Shown here piece by piece: positions 45,717-55,692 of a DNA stretch of 64,000 bases. Each line of letters begins with the position of its first letter. The first letter of the stretch is position 1. The position numbers and the translations under genes were made by a program. The notes beneath the pieces are model-generated. The model ran no database searches and was not told the origin of the DNA. It saw only the letters and a program-made list of their open reading frames with translations. The stretch lies in NCBI RefSeq assembly GCF_004769665.1, contig NZ_RQGG01000051.1, forward strand, positions 1-64,000. Direction: 5' to 3'. Origin of the DNA: Leptospira kemamanensis. GTDB taxonomy: Bacteria > Spirochaetota > Leptospiria > Leptospirales > Leptospiraceae.

Positions 45717-45821
45717 TCCTTTCACTCAATTCCGGATAAATCCCCTGGCAAGTCGAAAAAAGGTTTGAGTTCCTACTGATTTTTAAGATATACTCGATCT
45801 GTTTTCAGGAAGGGTAATTGG

Positions 45822-46394
45822 ATGAAACGAGTTCTAGTATTGATCCTATGTTTATTTGTATCTTCTTTGGTAGCAAAACCAGTTTCCAAACAAACCAAAA
45901 AACCCAAAGTGGAGCCTATCCCCAACCGTCTCATCGACTATAGCCAGTTCAAAAAAATTGTGAATCGTTCCGAATCAGAACGGGAAACTCACCGTCTAAC
46001 AGAAGACCAGTTTTTAAAAATGATGACAGAAGAGGGTGTTGTCGTATTGGATGCGCGAAGTGAAAATCGTTACAAGTTATTGCACATCAAAGGTGCTGTT
46101 AATTTACCATTTACTGAGTTTACCAAAGATAGTTTAGCAACTGTGATTCCAGAACCAAAAGCAAAAATATTGATTTATTGTAATAATAATTTTGAGGGAA
46201 ACGAACAGGCATTTGCTGCCAAAAGCCCAGCTGCTTCTCTCAATCTTTCTACTTACAATTCCCTCAAAGCCTATGGGTATAATAATATTTATGAATTGGG
46301 ACCACTTCTGGATGTCAACCAAACCAAATTACCTTTGGTCAGCGAACCAAAGGAAGGGAATGAAGTGAAAGAAACGGATAACACTTCAAAATGA
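45822..46394 (+). CDS. Exported rhodanese-like protein
   Basis: A 190-residue protein with a signal peptide (MKRVLVLILCLFVSSLVA) and a rhodanese fold: VVVLDARSENRYKLLHIKGAVNLPF and the active-site Cys in ILIYCNNNFEGNEQAF. The mature enzyme is expected in the periplasm, where sulfurtransferase activity is possible, although the active-site loop is of unusual composition. Confidence 0.8.
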   Translation: MKRVLVLILCLFVSSLVAKPVSKQTKKPKVEPIPNRLIDYSQFKKIVNRSESERETHRLTEDQFLKMMTEEGVVVLDARSENRYKLLHIKGAVNLPFTEFTKDSLATVIPEPKAKILIYCNNNFEGNEQAFAAKSPAASLNLSTYNSLKAYGYNNIYELGPLLDVNQTKLPLVSEPKEGNEVKETDNTSK

Positions 46395-46435
46395 CCTTTG
46401 TTTTTTAGTTTTTGATCCAATCATAATCACATACT

Positions 46436-47713
46436 ATGTTAACGGGTGATTTATTATCAGAAATTATTGAAGCAGTTTCCAATACCTATGGAAACGAGTT
46501 TTTAAATCGACTCACGGAAAAACTTTGTACAGTGATAGGAGCTGATTATACCTTTATAGGTCTTTTTGATAAAGAAAATTATAAGTCGAGAACCGTTTCC
46601 CTTGTCGCAAAAGGGCAATTGGTTGAAAATTTCGATTATAGTTTGGAAGGAACTCCCTGTGCCAATGTTTTTGAAAATATGATTTGTTTTTACCCAACAG
46701 AAGTGCAAAAACATTTTCCCGATGACCATCTCTTAGTGGAGATGAAAATTGATGGGTATATTGGAACTCCACTGATCAATTCTAAACAAGAAATTATGGG
46801 TTTAATTGTTGGGTTATTTGAACGAGAAATTCCAAATAAAAATCAGATTTTAACCTTGTTCCAAATTTTTTCAGGTAGGATAGCAGCTGAATTAGAACGC
46901 CTAGAATATGAACGAAAATTGGAATCCTCTAACCAGGAACTAGAGTTACAAGTAAAAGAACGAACCTCTAAATTAGAAAAAACCTTACGTGAGTTAAGTG
47001 AAAGACAAAACCAATTGATAGAATCGGAAAAACTGGCTAGTCTTGGATTGTTGTCTGCAGGAATCGCTCACGAGATAAACAACCCACTCAATTTTATCAC
47101 CGGTGGTTATTATGGATTACTGGATGTTCTGGAATCATCTGGGATTTCAACGGAAAAAATAAATTTATATTTAGAAGCGATTCGAGTGGGAGTGGAGCGA
47201 ACGACAAAGATAGTAAAGGGGCTGAACCAATACACAAGGAGTGGTGATTCTCAGGAGGAAATCATATCTGTAGAGGAGATGTTAGAGAACTGTTTAGTTA
47301 TCCTGTCTCATTCCTTACGCGATAAAATCCATGTGAAAAAACAATTTGCCAAAGAAGAACTTTGTATCCGTGGGAATTCTGGAAAAATCCACCAAGTATT
47401 TCTCAATCTATTTACAAATGCCATCCAATCCATGGAAAAGAATGGAGGTGAACTTTTCATATCCACTTTCAATTTGGGTGACGTCGTTTCCGTATGTATC
47501 GAGGATACGGGAATCGGGATCCAAAAAGAACACTTATCTCAAATTGAGATTCCGTTTTTTACCACAAAGGAACCTGGTAAAGGTGTGGGGCTTGGGCTTT
47601 CCATTGCTTCAAAAATCTTAAATGAACATTCTGGTTCCATGGAAATCAAATCCGAATGGGGAGTGGGAACAAAGATTACGATCCAACTTCCTAAATTGAC
47701 GGAGGTTCTTTAG
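46436..47713 (+). CDS. Sensor histidine kinase with GAF-like input
   Basis: A 425-residue protein. The N-terminal GAF-like domain (about residues 15-145; GADYTFIGLFD...GTPLINSKQEIMGLIVG) is followed by a coiled coil and a histidine kinase core: SAGIAHEINNPLNFITGG (H box), then GNSGKIHQVFLNLFTNAIQSM (N box), DTGIGI (G1) and GKGVGLGLSIASKI (G2). Cytosolic. Its stop overlaps the response regulator start by one base. Confidence 0.9.
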   Translation: MLTGDLLSEIIEAVSNTYGNEFLNRLTEKLCTVIGADYTFIGLFDKENYKSRTVSLVAKGQLVENFDYSLEGTPCANVFENMICFYPTEVQKHFPDDHLLVEMKIDGYIGTPLINSKQEIMGLIVGLFEREIPNKNQILTLFQIFSGRIAAELERLEYERKLESSNQELELQVKERTSKLEKTLRELSERQNQLIESEKLASLGLLSAGIAHEINNPLNFITGGYYGLLDVLESSGISTEKINLYLEAIRVGVERTTKIVKGLNQYTRSGDSQEEIISVEEMLENCLVILSHSLRDKIHVKKQFAKEELCIRGNSGKIHQVFLNLFTNAIQSMEKNGGELFISTFNLGDVVSVCIEDTGIGIQKEHLSQIEIPFFTTKEPGKGVGLGLSIASKILNEHSGSMEIKSEWGVGTKITIQLPKLTEVL

Positions 47714-48075
47714 TGAAAAAACCAAAATTACTGTATGTAGATGATGAAATCATGAATTTACATTTGTTTCGGGATTTGTTCCGAAATGATTTTGATGTCT
47801 TGGTTGCCAAATCAGGTGAAGAAGCATTGGAAGAAATTTTGGAGTCAGAGGTGATTCAATATGTAATCAGTGATATGCGTATGCCAGGAATGAATGGGCT
47901 TGAACTCATCTCAAAGGCAAAATCGGAAAGACCAAATGTCGTTTATTGTTTGTTAACTGGATATGATTTAACCAAGGAAATGGAAGAAGCGATCGCAAAA
48001 AAACAAGTGGCACGTTATTTTGCAAAACCTCTGGACCCTGCAGAGATACGAATGTTTTTCTCTGCAAGGGCATAA
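47713..48075 (+). CDS. Single-domain response regulator
   Basis: A 120-residue receiver domain starting at GTG: LYVDDEIMN (acidic pocket), VISDMRMPGMNG (phospho-Asp), LLTGYD (Thr) and YFAKPLD (Lys). No output domain. Its pairing with the kinase upstream makes a two-component relay; the target is unknown. Confidence 0.9.
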   Translation: MKKPKLLYVDDEIMNLHLFRDLFRNDFDVLVAKSGEEALEEILESEVIQYVISDMRMPGMNGLELISKAKSERPNVVYCLLTGYDLTKEMEEAIAKKQVARYFAKPLDPAEIRMFFSARA

Positions 48076-48096
48076 CAGGTTTATGTGAAATTCAAT

Positions 48097-49323
48097 TTAT
48101 TTATTTTTAAATTCGATTTCCACCACACCACGTTTGGAGCTATTGATACTTAAAGTTTTGCTACTTAGGTAACGGAAACTTGAGTCCTTTTTATACATCA
48201 ACTCTTCTGCAAACATAGATTCTTTTCCAGGATAAGTCAGTTCCCATTCCGATCCATTCATCTCTGTTTTGCGATCATTGATTTGTTTGACCGAAGTGTA
48301 TTCCATCAAATCGTTTTTGAAATTGATGGCATCTTCTAAAGCCAGACCTTTGAATTTTAAAATCACTGTGTTTTGTTCTGTGAGTTTGAACCATTCATCT
48401 TTGATTTGTTTTCCCACTTTGCCAGACACTAAATTGGCCCAGTCTTTGACCGCTTGTTCTCTCGAAACTTCTTGGGTAATGTCAGCACCACGTCCTTCTA
48501 AACTTCCTGATCCAAAAATTTTACCGTCTCCCCATAACTGGATGATACGATACGGACCAGTTGCTGCAGAACTGAGGAAATCTGTTTTTTTGCCACCAGG
48601 TAATACGACTGGTTTTTGGTCTGTTGTTGTGACTTTTGCTACAATCAATACTTCTGCACCAGAATCTTGTGCAAGAGTGAGAAGAGGACTTCCTTCTTCC
48701 ACAGAAGTGAGATCAAGTTTAGCAAGGCTTGGATTTTTTTTGAGTAGGGCAGTGAGTTGGGAACTATCCACAACTTTGTTGCCTTTGGTGCGGAGTTTTT
48801 CAATGAGTTCCGCCTCTGCAATGTTTGTTGCCGATCCAATCGGATAGGATTTTCCATTCACAACTGTTTGCACAAGAACTGCAATTCGGGGATTTCCCAC
48901 ATCATCCAAAAGGGCGTCCACTGCTGTGGAAAGTTTTGTTGCTTCCACTTCACAGCGAACATTCAATCGGATCATGTCTTGTGTGTCGAGTTTCCATTGT
49001 TCTTCACTGATGATGTCATATTTTTTGACAAAACTATCGGTTTTTCCGTAGAGTTTGGAACCAAGGGATTGTCCGTCAGAGACTCCAGATTTTTCTGTGA
49101 TTTGTTCTCCCACGAGTTTACGAATGGCATTGAGTTTGGCGTCTTTTAGCGCCTTATTGCGGGCAAGGGCCAAATCCCCTTGGTAAATGGGGGCCTCTCC
49201 CATGGCAGTGACCACATTGTCTGGAAGAGACGGATTTTTTTGCGCGGAATTGGAACCAGCACATGCCAAGATGGTGAGGACTAGAATCCCAGTAAAGGGA
49301 GCAATTCGAAGTCTATGAAGCAT
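48097..49323 (-). CDS. Lipoprotein with LPP20/FlgT-like N-terminal domain
   Basis: A 408-residue protein from MLHRLRIAPFTGILVLTILAC (lipobox LACAG; an ATG three codons upstream is possible). The stretch GDLALARNKALKDAKLNAIRKLVGEQI...QDMIRLNVRCEVEATKLS matches the FlgT-N/LPP20-type domain. A middle part (IAVLVQTV...IAEAELIEKLRTKGNKVVDSSQLTALLKK) resembles the CsgG/FlgT-M fold. Outer-membrane association expected; function unknown. Confidence 0.7.
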   Translation of the reverse strand: MLHRLRIAPFTGILVLTILACAGSNSAQKNPSLPDNVVTAMGEAPIYQGDLALARNKALKDAKLNAIRKLVGEQITEKSGVSDGQSLGSKLYGKTDSFVKKYDIISEEQWKLDTQDMIRLNVRCEVEATKLSTAVDALLDDVGNPRIAVLVQTVVNGKSYPIGSATNIAEAELIEKLRTKGNKVVDSSQLTALLKKNPSLAKLDLTSVEEGSPLLTLAQDSGAEVLIVAKVTTTDQKPVVLPGGKKTDFLSSAATGPYRIIQLWGDGKIFGSGSLEGRGADITQEVSREQAVKDWANLVSGKVGKQIKDEWFKLTEQNTVILKFKGLALEDAINFKNDLMEYTSVKQINDRKTEMNGSEWELTYPGKESMFAEELMYKKDSSFRYLSSKTLSINSSKRGVVEIEFKNK

Positions 49324-49374
49324 GAAGGACATTTCTCCTTGAAGATTTGCTATATTATAGAAACATATACTTAC

Positions 49375-50619
49375 ATGACCAATTACTTTTTTCGGTTTTC
49401 TCTCGCGTTTCTTGTGCTTGCTTGCCAAGGAAACACGGTTCCGCAATTCCGTGTTCACCCAGCTGATTCCAAAGTTCGTTTGTCTCAGGACATTTTTTAC
49501 GAAAAAATCCTTCCTACGATGGCAGGAAAAAAAGTGATGCTTGCGACCAATCCTTCTGGAATTGGAACGAATCCAAAAAAAATCATATCTTCCTTTGAGA
49601 AACACAATATTACATTAGAACATTTGATTGGGCTGGAACATGGGTTTTTAGGTCTAGAAGAAGAGTTTAGCCAAACTCCAGTCACAATGGATTCTACCTT
49701 CAATCGCCCTTTGTATCATATTTACCGCATCAAAGATTCTGAATTAAGGGATTTGGTAAGGGAAGTTGATTATGTTTTATTTGATGTACAAGACGTGGGC
49801 ATGCGTTGTTACACATACTTAAGTGTTCTCAAACGATTGATGGACGCTTTAAAAAATACAAAAACAAAAATCATCGTTTTAGATCATATCCATGTGGCGA
49901 TGCACCTTCCTCCCATGGGTGAAAAGATGAGTCCAAGGCATTTGAATTTTGCCGGAGAATTTCCATCCCTTCTCATCACAGGGATGACAACTGGGGAAGC
50001 TGCTATATTTTATAATAAAGAATATTTAAAAGAATCCGTGGATTTGAATGTGATTCCAGTAGAAGGTTACAAACGGAATATGTATTTTGAAGATACTGGA
50101 ATTCCATGGACAACTCCTTCACCTAACTTACCCATGGTGGATTCGGCACGAAATTATTTGTCTCTTGTACTTCTCGAAGGTGTGAATGTATCTGTGGGTC
50201 GTGGGACACAAGCACCGTTTGTTTATTTTGGTGCGCCTTGGATGACAAATCCAGAAGAACTTGCGACAAAACTCAGTTCCCTTGGAAATAAATCTTATTA
50301 TTTTTCCACTGTTTATTTCAAACCAACCTTTGGTCCACACAAAGGAAAAATTTGTTCAGGACTTCGGATGAATTTAGTTCGACCAGACTATGATCCAATG
50401 CTTCTCGCATATGAACTCATTCGATTATTAAAAGAAACGTATCCAAATGATTTTAAATGGAGTAAAGGTTCCACCAACCATTGGGTAGACCAATTATGGG
50501 GAAATGATCATTTCCGAACTTCCATAAGTGAAGGAAAAACCTATTCTGAATTTCATAACACCTATCTTGGTGAGGAAGAAAAAGAAAAAAAGCGAATCAA
50601 GCCATACTTATTATACTAA
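49375..50619 (+). CDS. NamZ-like exo-beta-N-acetylmuramidase (DUF1343)
   Basis: A 414-residue protein of the DUF1343/GH171 family: VMLATNPSGIGTNPKK, LEHGFLGLEEEF, YVLFDVQDVGMRCYTY and VSVGRGTQAPFVYFGAPWM. Family member NamZ removes non-reducing N-acetylmuramic acid from peptidoglycan fragments. Lipobox-like LACQGN after a hydrophobic signal suggests lipid anchoring. It starts divergently 51 bp from the lipoprotein gene. Confidence 0.85.
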   Translation: MTNYFFRFSLAFLVLACQGNTVPQFRVHPADSKVRLSQDIFYEKILPTMAGKKVMLATNPSGIGTNPKKIISSFEKHNITLEHLIGLEHGFLGLEEEFSQTPVTMDSTFNRPLYHIYRIKDSELRDLVREVDYVLFDVQDVGMRCYTYLSVLKRLMDALKNTKTKIIVLDHIHVAMHLPPMGEKMSPRHLNFAGEFPSLLITGMTTGEAAIFYNKEYLKESVDLNVIPVEGYKRNMYFEDTGIPWTTPSPNLPMVDSARNYLSLVLLEGVNVSVGRGTQAPFVYFGAPWMTNPEELATKLSSLGNKSYYFSTVYFKPTFGPHKGKICSGLRMNLVRPDYDPMLLAYELIRLLKETYPNDFKWSKGSTNHWVDQLWGNDHFRTSISEGKTYSEFHNTYLGEEEKEKKRIKPYLLY

Positions 50620-50629
50620 GGAAAACAAT

Positions 50630-51226
50630 ATGAAATATTTTTTGCTCATCTTCACGCTGTTTGGTTTCGGTTTGGTTGGCCTCCATCCTTCTGAAACCAA
50701 ACTGAAAACCATTCCCAAACAAAAAACGGCCAAAGTACTCAAGTCAGTTGCCTATGCAACCATTCGTTCCACAGTGATGGCACAATACTCAAAGTTTGAA
50801 GAGAAAGAAACAAATTTCCAATCTTGTTCGGATGAGTTTCCGAGTATGCCAGGTGATTTCCCATGTAATTTTTTAGATGTAACGGGTGCGACAATCCAAG
50901 TGGATACTTCCTCTCAATCAAATGATGGAGAATTTGCAGAAGGAAGAGATCCTGAAGATATGAATCCTAGTGGGAAAATTCGAATCAAAGTTTCCAAAGA
51001 AAAATCACGTAACTTAAATGGGAGTGTATTTTTGATAGGGGAAGGTGATTCAAAATTATCTTTATTTTTCCAACCGAAAGGGCAAATCTCTCATTATTTA
51101 TACCAAAATACCATCGTCATTTTTGTTTGGAATATGAAAGCTGAGATACCACAACTCTCTCACTTGTATTTTGTAAAAGTGAATAAAGATTTTTTTCCAG
51201 AAGAAGTGAAGGAATTTACGTTTTAA
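50630..51226 (+). CDS. Exported protein of unknown function
   Basis: A 198-residue protein starting MKYFLLIFTLFGFGLVGLHPSET, a likely signal peptide; AAGGAAAA lies before it. The mature part has two cysteines (QSCSDEFPSMPGDFPCNF) and a beta-rich C-terminal half. No family recognised. 10 bp behind the NamZ-like gene. Confidence 0.65.
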   Translation: MKYFLLIFTLFGFGLVGLHPSETKLKTIPKQKTAKVLKSVAYATIRSTVMAQYSKFEEKETNFQSCSDEFPSMPGDFPCNFLDVTGATIQVDTSSQSNDGEFAEGRDPEDMNPSGKIRIKVSKEKSRNLNGSVFLIGEGDSKLSLFFQPKGQISHYLYQNTIVIFVWNMKAEIPQLSHLYFVKVNKDFFPEEVKEFTF

Positions 51227-51229
51227 TTC

Positions 51230-52105
51230 ATGCCAAGTTTCCAAGGTTATGTGAGAAAGATGTCCCACAGGGGAACGGCTCCCGTTTCTTATTTTTGGGA
51301 ATATGCCTCGTACACAGAAGACAAAAAACAAAAAGAGATTTCAGTTACAGAACATACATCTGAAATTCCTGTAGAAACTTTCCTTGGAAAAAAAATTACC
51401 CTTTCCACAACCGATGAAATTCGTTGTATCCATTGTGGCAAAAAAACAAAAAAGTCGTTTAATCAAGGTTATTGTTTTACATGTTTTTCCAGTTTAGCAG
51501 AAACTGATTTGTGTATCTTACGTCCCGAAACCTGTCATCATCACAAAGGAACTTGTCGAGACTCAGGTTGGGGGAATATAAATTGTTTTAAAAAACATGT
51601 GGTGTATTTTGCTAACTCGAGTGGTTTAAAAGTAGGGATCACAAAAGAAAATCCCATCACCAATCGGTGGGTAGACCAAGGTGCTCGGTTTGGTATTCCG
51701 ATTCTCGAAGTGGATTCGAGAAGGGATGCTGGCATTTTAGAACATTTCCTCAGCCAATTTTTACCAGACAAAACCTCTTGGCAAAAAATGGTTTCAGGTG
51801 ATCCAAACGAAATGGATCTAAAAAGAGAAGCAGAAAAATTTTTAAACCATTTGGAGAAAAATGAATTTTTTTCACCAATGGATACCAAACAGAAGTTAGT
51901 TTGGAGGAGACTTTCTACAACAAAGGTAGAAGAGATCCAATATCCCATTCTGTCCTATCCTTCCAAAATCAAATCATTAAAACTCACAAAGGAAACACCT
52001 GTTGTAGGCACACTTGTGGGAATCAAAGGGCAATATCTTTTATTGGAAGAAGGTGTGATCAATATTCGAAGTTTAGGTGGGCTTTGGATTGACTTCTCCG
52101 CCTAA
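51230..52105 (+). CDS. DUF2797 protein with zinc-binding cysteines
   Basis: A 291-residue protein of the DUF2797 family: IRCIHCGKKTKKSFNQGYCFTCF (four Cys, zinc-ribbon-like), then CHHHKGTCRDSGWG and VYFANSSGLKVGITKE, TNRWVDQGA. The last part resembles GIY-YIG-like folds. No biochemical role is known. It begins three bases after the previous stop. Confidence 0.8.
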   Translation: MPSFQGYVRKMSHRGTAPVSYFWEYASYTEDKKQKEISVTEHTSEIPVETFLGKKITLSTTDEIRCIHCGKKTKKSFNQGYCFTCFSSLAETDLCILRPETCHHHKGTCRDSGWGNINCFKKHVVYFANSSGLKVGITKENPITNRWVDQGARFGIPILEVDSRRDAGILEHFLSQFLPDKTSWQKMVSGDPNEMDLKREAEKFLNHLEKNEFFSPMDTKQKLVWRRLSTTKVEEIQYPILSYPSKIKSLKLTKETPVVGTLVGIKGQYLLLEEGVINIRSLGGLWIDFSA

Positions 52106-52796
52106 ACTCATTCCGTTAAAAGGCAACTTCACCACTCGGGTTTACTTTGAGTGTGAGGATTTTTTGTTAGCCGACAAACCAGAAGGGATTCCTGTTCATG
52201 AAACAAAAGATCCCAATCGAATGGACTTCACTCGTTTGTTGGCAAACCATTTACAAATTCCAGAACTTCGTACAATCAATCGGCTTGATTTAGGAACGAG
52301 TGGGATTGTGTTTCTTGGAAAAAATAAAACCAAAAATTTAGAATTAGATCAGATACTCAAAGAAGCAGAAAAAACCTATCTTTTTCTTTGTGAAGGCATT
52401 CCGGATTGGGAAAAACACCGAATGGAATGTTTCCTAAAAGATGGAAACAAACAAGTCTCCATTGTGCGCAGTGGTGGCAAAAAAGCGATTACTGAATTCA
52501 CTATTCTCGAGACTAATCCAAAAGAAAAAATTTCCTTTGGATTAGCAAAAATTCTGACAGGAAGACGGCACCAAATTCGCGTTATGCTTTCTTCTCTAGG
52601 TTTTCCCATCCTTGGGGACAAGGTGTATGGAAAAAAAGAATCATCTGAAAAACGTATGTATCTCCATGCATTTCGATTTTCCTTTACTGACCTAGAAGGC
52701 CAAAAACATATGGTAGAAACAGAACTTCCCATTGCATTTTCGAAACGAATGCCAACTGTAACAAATTTCAATTTTCGAGAAACAGAAAGAATATGA
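52077..52796 (+). CDS. RluA-family pseudouridine synthase
   Basis: A 239-residue protein with the RluA motif INRLDLGTSGIVFLGKN (catalytic Asp), preceded by LLADKPEGIPV. The C-terminal half has GRRHQIRVMLSSLGFPILGDKVYG. It lacks an S4 domain. Start at GTG 52077 or TTG 52089 (the latter has AGGTGG nearby). RNA target unknown. Confidence 0.9.
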   Translation: MGFGLTSPPKLIPLKGNFTTRVYFECEDFLLADKPEGIPVHETKDPNRMDFTRLLANHLQIPELRTINRLDLGTSGIVFLGKNKTKNLELDQILKEAEKTYLFLCEGIPDWEKHRMECFLKDGNKQVSIVRSGGKKAITEFTILETNPKEKISFGLAKILTGRRHQIRVMLSSLGFPILGDKVYGKKESSEKRMYLHAFRFSFTDLEGQKHMVETELPIAFSKRMPTVTNFNFRETERI

Positions 52797-53287
52797 AAAA
52801 ATCGGAAACCTTTTCTCGTTTTTTAAAAGAACAAAAACTGTATCAGAAACTCACATCTACTTCTAAATTGATTTCCATCAGTTTTCTTGTGATTTACTTA
52901 TATCTACTCTTTAGCTCACGTTATACGGCAAGTCCCCTGATTGTTGTGATCAATTATCTTGCTATATTTACTGGTTTTTCTGGACTCATTCGTTTTAAAT
53001 ACTTTGAAATTCCTTCGGTTTTACTCAGTGTTTTGGACTTTGGAAAAGATTCGCCCTTTTTTGAACTAAGCGAAGAGGAAAAACAATATGTCTGGAGAAA
53101 AGCTGGTAGGGAAGAGGATCTTCCCTTGGATGCAAAACCAGAATGGATCATCCAAACTTTACAACTAGAAGACAGGTTCCCTTGGAAACGGATCGGAAAA
53201 CTGTATTTAGGATTTTATACCATGGTCATCCTAATTTCGGTATACCTTCTCACTTCTGTATATTTAGAAACAGGATTTCAAAACTAA
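52793..53287 (+). CDS. Membrane protein of unknown function
   Basis: A 164-residue protein with at least three hydrophobic segments ([51 protein letters not shown]). It overlaps the upstream gene by four bases (ATGA). No family recognised. Confidence 0.7.
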   Translation: MKKSETFSRFLKEQKLYQKLTSTSKLISISFLVIYLYLLFSSRYTASPLIVVINYLAIFTGFSGLIRFKYFEIPSVLLSVLDFGKDSPFFELSEEEKQYVWRKAGREEDLPLDAKPEWIIQTLQLEDRFPWKRIGKLYLGFYTMVILISVYLLTSVYLETGFQN

Positions 53288-53336
53288 GAGAACATTTTTC
53301 CTTGTCCTAGCGCTTCCTTCCAAAAAACCTATCAAT

Positions 53337-54434
53337 ATGGCTTTGAATTGTGGTATTGTAGGTCTCCCAAACGTCGGTAAGTCGACTATTTTTAATGCAC
53401 TCACGAAGGCAGGCGCTCAGGCTGCGAATTATCCATTTTGTACGATTGAACCCAATACAGGGGTTGTGGAAGTTCCAGACGAAAGGTTAAGCCGTCTTGC
53501 TGACATCTACAAACCAAAACGAACTGTCCCTACCATGATTGAGTTTGTGGACATTGCAGGTCTTGTCAAAGGGGCAAGCCAAGGGGAAGGTTTAGGAAAC
53601 CAGTTTTTATCTCATATCCGAGAAGTGGATGCCATTTGTCATGTTGTACGTGCCTTCCAAGATGAAAACATAACGCATGTTCATGGGAAAGTAGATCCAA
53701 TTGAAGATATCACAGTGATCAATTATGAATTGATACTAGCGGATTTAGACAGTTTAGAGAAACAACAACAAAGGGTTTCAAAAACAGCAAAAACAGGAAA
53801 CAAAGAAGCTGCTGAAATTTTATCAGTGATGGATAAAATCTTAGAAGCCTTAAAAAAAGGAAACCGTGCTTCCACTGTGGAGCTTTCCGAAGAAGAAGTT
53901 AAAATTGCCAAAAAGTTCAATTTAATTACCATTAAACCTGTGTTATACGTTGCAAATATTTTAGATTCTGATGTGAAGTCAACGGAAAATCCACTGGTAA
54001 AGTCGATCACTGATTTTGCCAAAAAAGAATCTGCTCCTGTTGTTGTTTTATGTGGTCGGTTTGAAGAAGAAATTTCTGGTTTAGAAAAAGAAGACCAATT
54101 GGCATTTTTAGAAGAGATCGGAGAAAAAGAGTCGGGTCTTTCCAGGATGATTCGTGCTTCTTACCAACTCCTCGGTCTCATTACTTTTTTTACAGCAGGT
54201 GTGGAAGAGGTGAGAGCTTGGACGACCAAACAAGGAAGTTCTGGGCCAGTTGCGGCGAGTGTCATTCACTCGGATTTTGAAAAAGGTTACATTCGTGCAG
54301 AAGTGATGCGATACGAAGACCTGGACCGAACAGGAGACCAAGCCAAGGTCAAAGAAGAAGGAAAACTCCGTGTGGAAGGAAAAGAATACATCGTACAAGA
54401 TGGAGATGTCATTTACTTCCGAGTGAACGCTTAA
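53337..54434 (+). CDS. ychF: Ribosome-binding ATPase YchF
   Basis: A 365-residue Obg-like P-loop protein: [20 protein letters not shown] (Walker A), [28 protein letters not shown] (switch region) and the C-terminal TGS domain with [15 protein letters not shown] and [10 protein letters not shown]. Stop at 54432-54434 lies next to the terminator of the opposite operon. Confidence 0.95.
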   Translation: MALNCGIVGLPNVGKSTIFNALTKAGAQAANYPFCTIEPNTGVVEVPDERLSRLADIYKPKRTVPTMIEFVDIAGLVKGASQGEGLGNQFLSHIREVDAICHVVRAFQDENITHVHGKVDPIEDITVINYELILADLDSLEKQQQRVSKTAKTGNKEAAEILSVMDKILEALKKGNRASTVELSEEEVKIAKKFNLITIKPVLYVANILDSDVKSTENPLVKSITDFAKKESAPVVVLCGRFEEEISGLEKEDQLAFLEEIGEKESGLSRMIRASYQLLGLITFFTAGVEEVRAWTTKQGSSGPVAASVIHSDFEKGYIRAEVMRYEDLDRTGDQAKVKEEGKLRVEGKEYIVQDGDVIYFRVNA

Positions 54435-54440
54435 AAAAAA

Positions 54441-54460
54441 TCCCGACGAAAACGTCGGGA
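54441..54460 (-). terminator. Intrinsic terminator of the minus-strand sigma/CHAT operon
   Basis: TCCCGACG / CGTCGGGA with AAAA loop. On the minus strand it is followed by a run of T (54433-54440 in plus coordinates is AAAAAAAA). A textbook Rho-independent terminator for genes coming from the right; it overlaps the ychF end region. Confidence 0.9.
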
Positions 54461-54574
54461 TGTCTGTAAGTGAACTAGTTTGGAAAAAGAAAGTAGGTCC
54501 TACAGGTAGGGCCACTTCTTCAATTTATCAATTGCAAACTATTCCTTATTTATTGCATGTTTCTCTAAAAAAAA

Positions 54575-55105
54575 TTACATTTGTAACATAAAATGGTAAC
54601 GGCCAATTTCTTTGCCTGCTTCAAAGATGGCAAGCTCAGGACTCGAGTCCAAGGTGATCGGCGAATCAAACATGGACTGGTTTCCCAATTTCTGTAAGGT
54701 CTCCACCGGGGTCCCATCTAAAAACAATTTCGCAGAGAGTTTCTCTGCATTGGATGCTTCTACCGATAAAAACACTTGGTTTTTTTCAGGATTGGGTTGG
54801 AAAACAAAATCAAAATCTCGTCCGGCCACTTGTCGATGCACACGGAATGCGCCCCCATTGCCTTGGCCTCGTAGTGCCATCTGGGAGGTATGTAGTGTGG
54901 TATTCTCCCAATCACTCATTAACACTTTTAGCGAATCTTGGATGAATTGAAGATAAATACGGATTTTTGTATCAGGACTAGGAACCACAGATTCTAAGAT
55001 CTTTTGGAGAGTCAGTTGATCCACATCTTCTCCTTGGGACATGAGATAGAGGGCTTCTTTGAGTTTCAGTTGGTTCATAAATGGATTTGGATCTTTTGTC
55101 TCCAT
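54575..55105 (-). CDS. Last gene of the sigma/CHAT operon, unknown function
   Basis: A 176-residue soluble protein. The N-terminal half is helical (MNQLKLKEALYLMSQGEDVDQLTLQKILESV; YLQFIQDSLKVLMSDWE); the C-terminal half is predicted beta-rich (FDFVFQPNPEKNQVFLSVEAS; SAKLFLDGTPVETLQ). It follows the ECF sigma gene by 17 bp. A regulator of the sigma factor or sensor is possible by context; no family recognised. Confidence 0.65.
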   Translation of the reverse strand: METKDPNPFMNQLKLKEALYLMSQGEDVDQLTLQKILESVVPSPDTKIRIYLQFIQDSLKVLMSDWENTTLHTSQMALRGQGNGGAFRVHRQVAGRDFDFVFQPNPEKNQVFLSVEASNAEKLSAKLFLDGTPVETLQKLGNQSMFDSPITLDSSPELAIFEAGKEIGRYHFMLQM

Positions 55106-55122
55106 ATATCAATTACCCTCCG

Positions 55123-55692
55123 TTAAGGCTTTATTTCCTTTGTTTGTAATTTTTTTATCTTTTCTTTGGCTCGATTGGCGCGCGCTAGTACTGTTCCTAT
55201 AGGAACTTCTAAAATTTCTGCAATTTCTTTGAATTTATAACCTTTCAAACGGAGAATGAGTATTTCTTTATGAGGTTCATCTAGAGCATCAATGAGGTCG
55301 TAAAACTCTTGTTTTTCTTCCCATTCAAAGTAAACATCTTCTTGGTTTTGTCTTTCATCTAAGATATCGATACTCAGATCGAGAGAGATCCCTTCTCGGA
55401 ATTCGGTGCGACGAATGCTTCGAGTGTGTGACATGCTGATGTTTTTAGCAATTTCGTTTAGATAAATGATGAATGCAGGTAAACTTTCCCCTTTAAACTT
55501 TCGTAACAATTGGTAATCGTTTTCAGTAAGTTTGAGGTAAACCAGTTGCGAAGTGTCTACAACTTCTTCTCTCGGTACATAGTGTGCACAAGTTCCGATG
55601 ATGAGGCGATGGAATTTTTGAATGAGTTTTTGCCAGGCTTCTCTTTTTCCGAGCAGGCAATTATCGATTAAACTTCGAATCTCATCACTCAT
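55123..55692 (-). CDS. ECF sigma factor of the CHAT operon
   Basis: A 189-residue sigma-70-type factor starting MSDEIRSLIDNCLLGKREAWQKLIQKFHRLI (region 2.1) and with DALDEPHKEILILRLKGYKFKEIAEILEVPIGTVLARANRAKEKIKK (region 4.2). Region 2.4 (ISMSHTRSIRRTEF) is basic. The start overlaps the upstream gene by four bases (ATGA). The product presumably redirects RNA polymerase to targets linked to this operon. Confidence 0.85.
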   Translation of the reverse strand: MSDEIRSLIDNCLLGKREAWQKLIQKFHRLIIGTCAHYVPREEVVDTSQLVYLKLTENDYQLLRKFKGESLPAFIIYLNEIAKNISMSHTRSIRRTEFREGISLDLSIDILDERQNQEDVYFEWEEKQEFYDLIDALDEPHKEILILRLKGYKFKEIAEILEVPIGTVLARANRAKEKIKKLQTKEIKP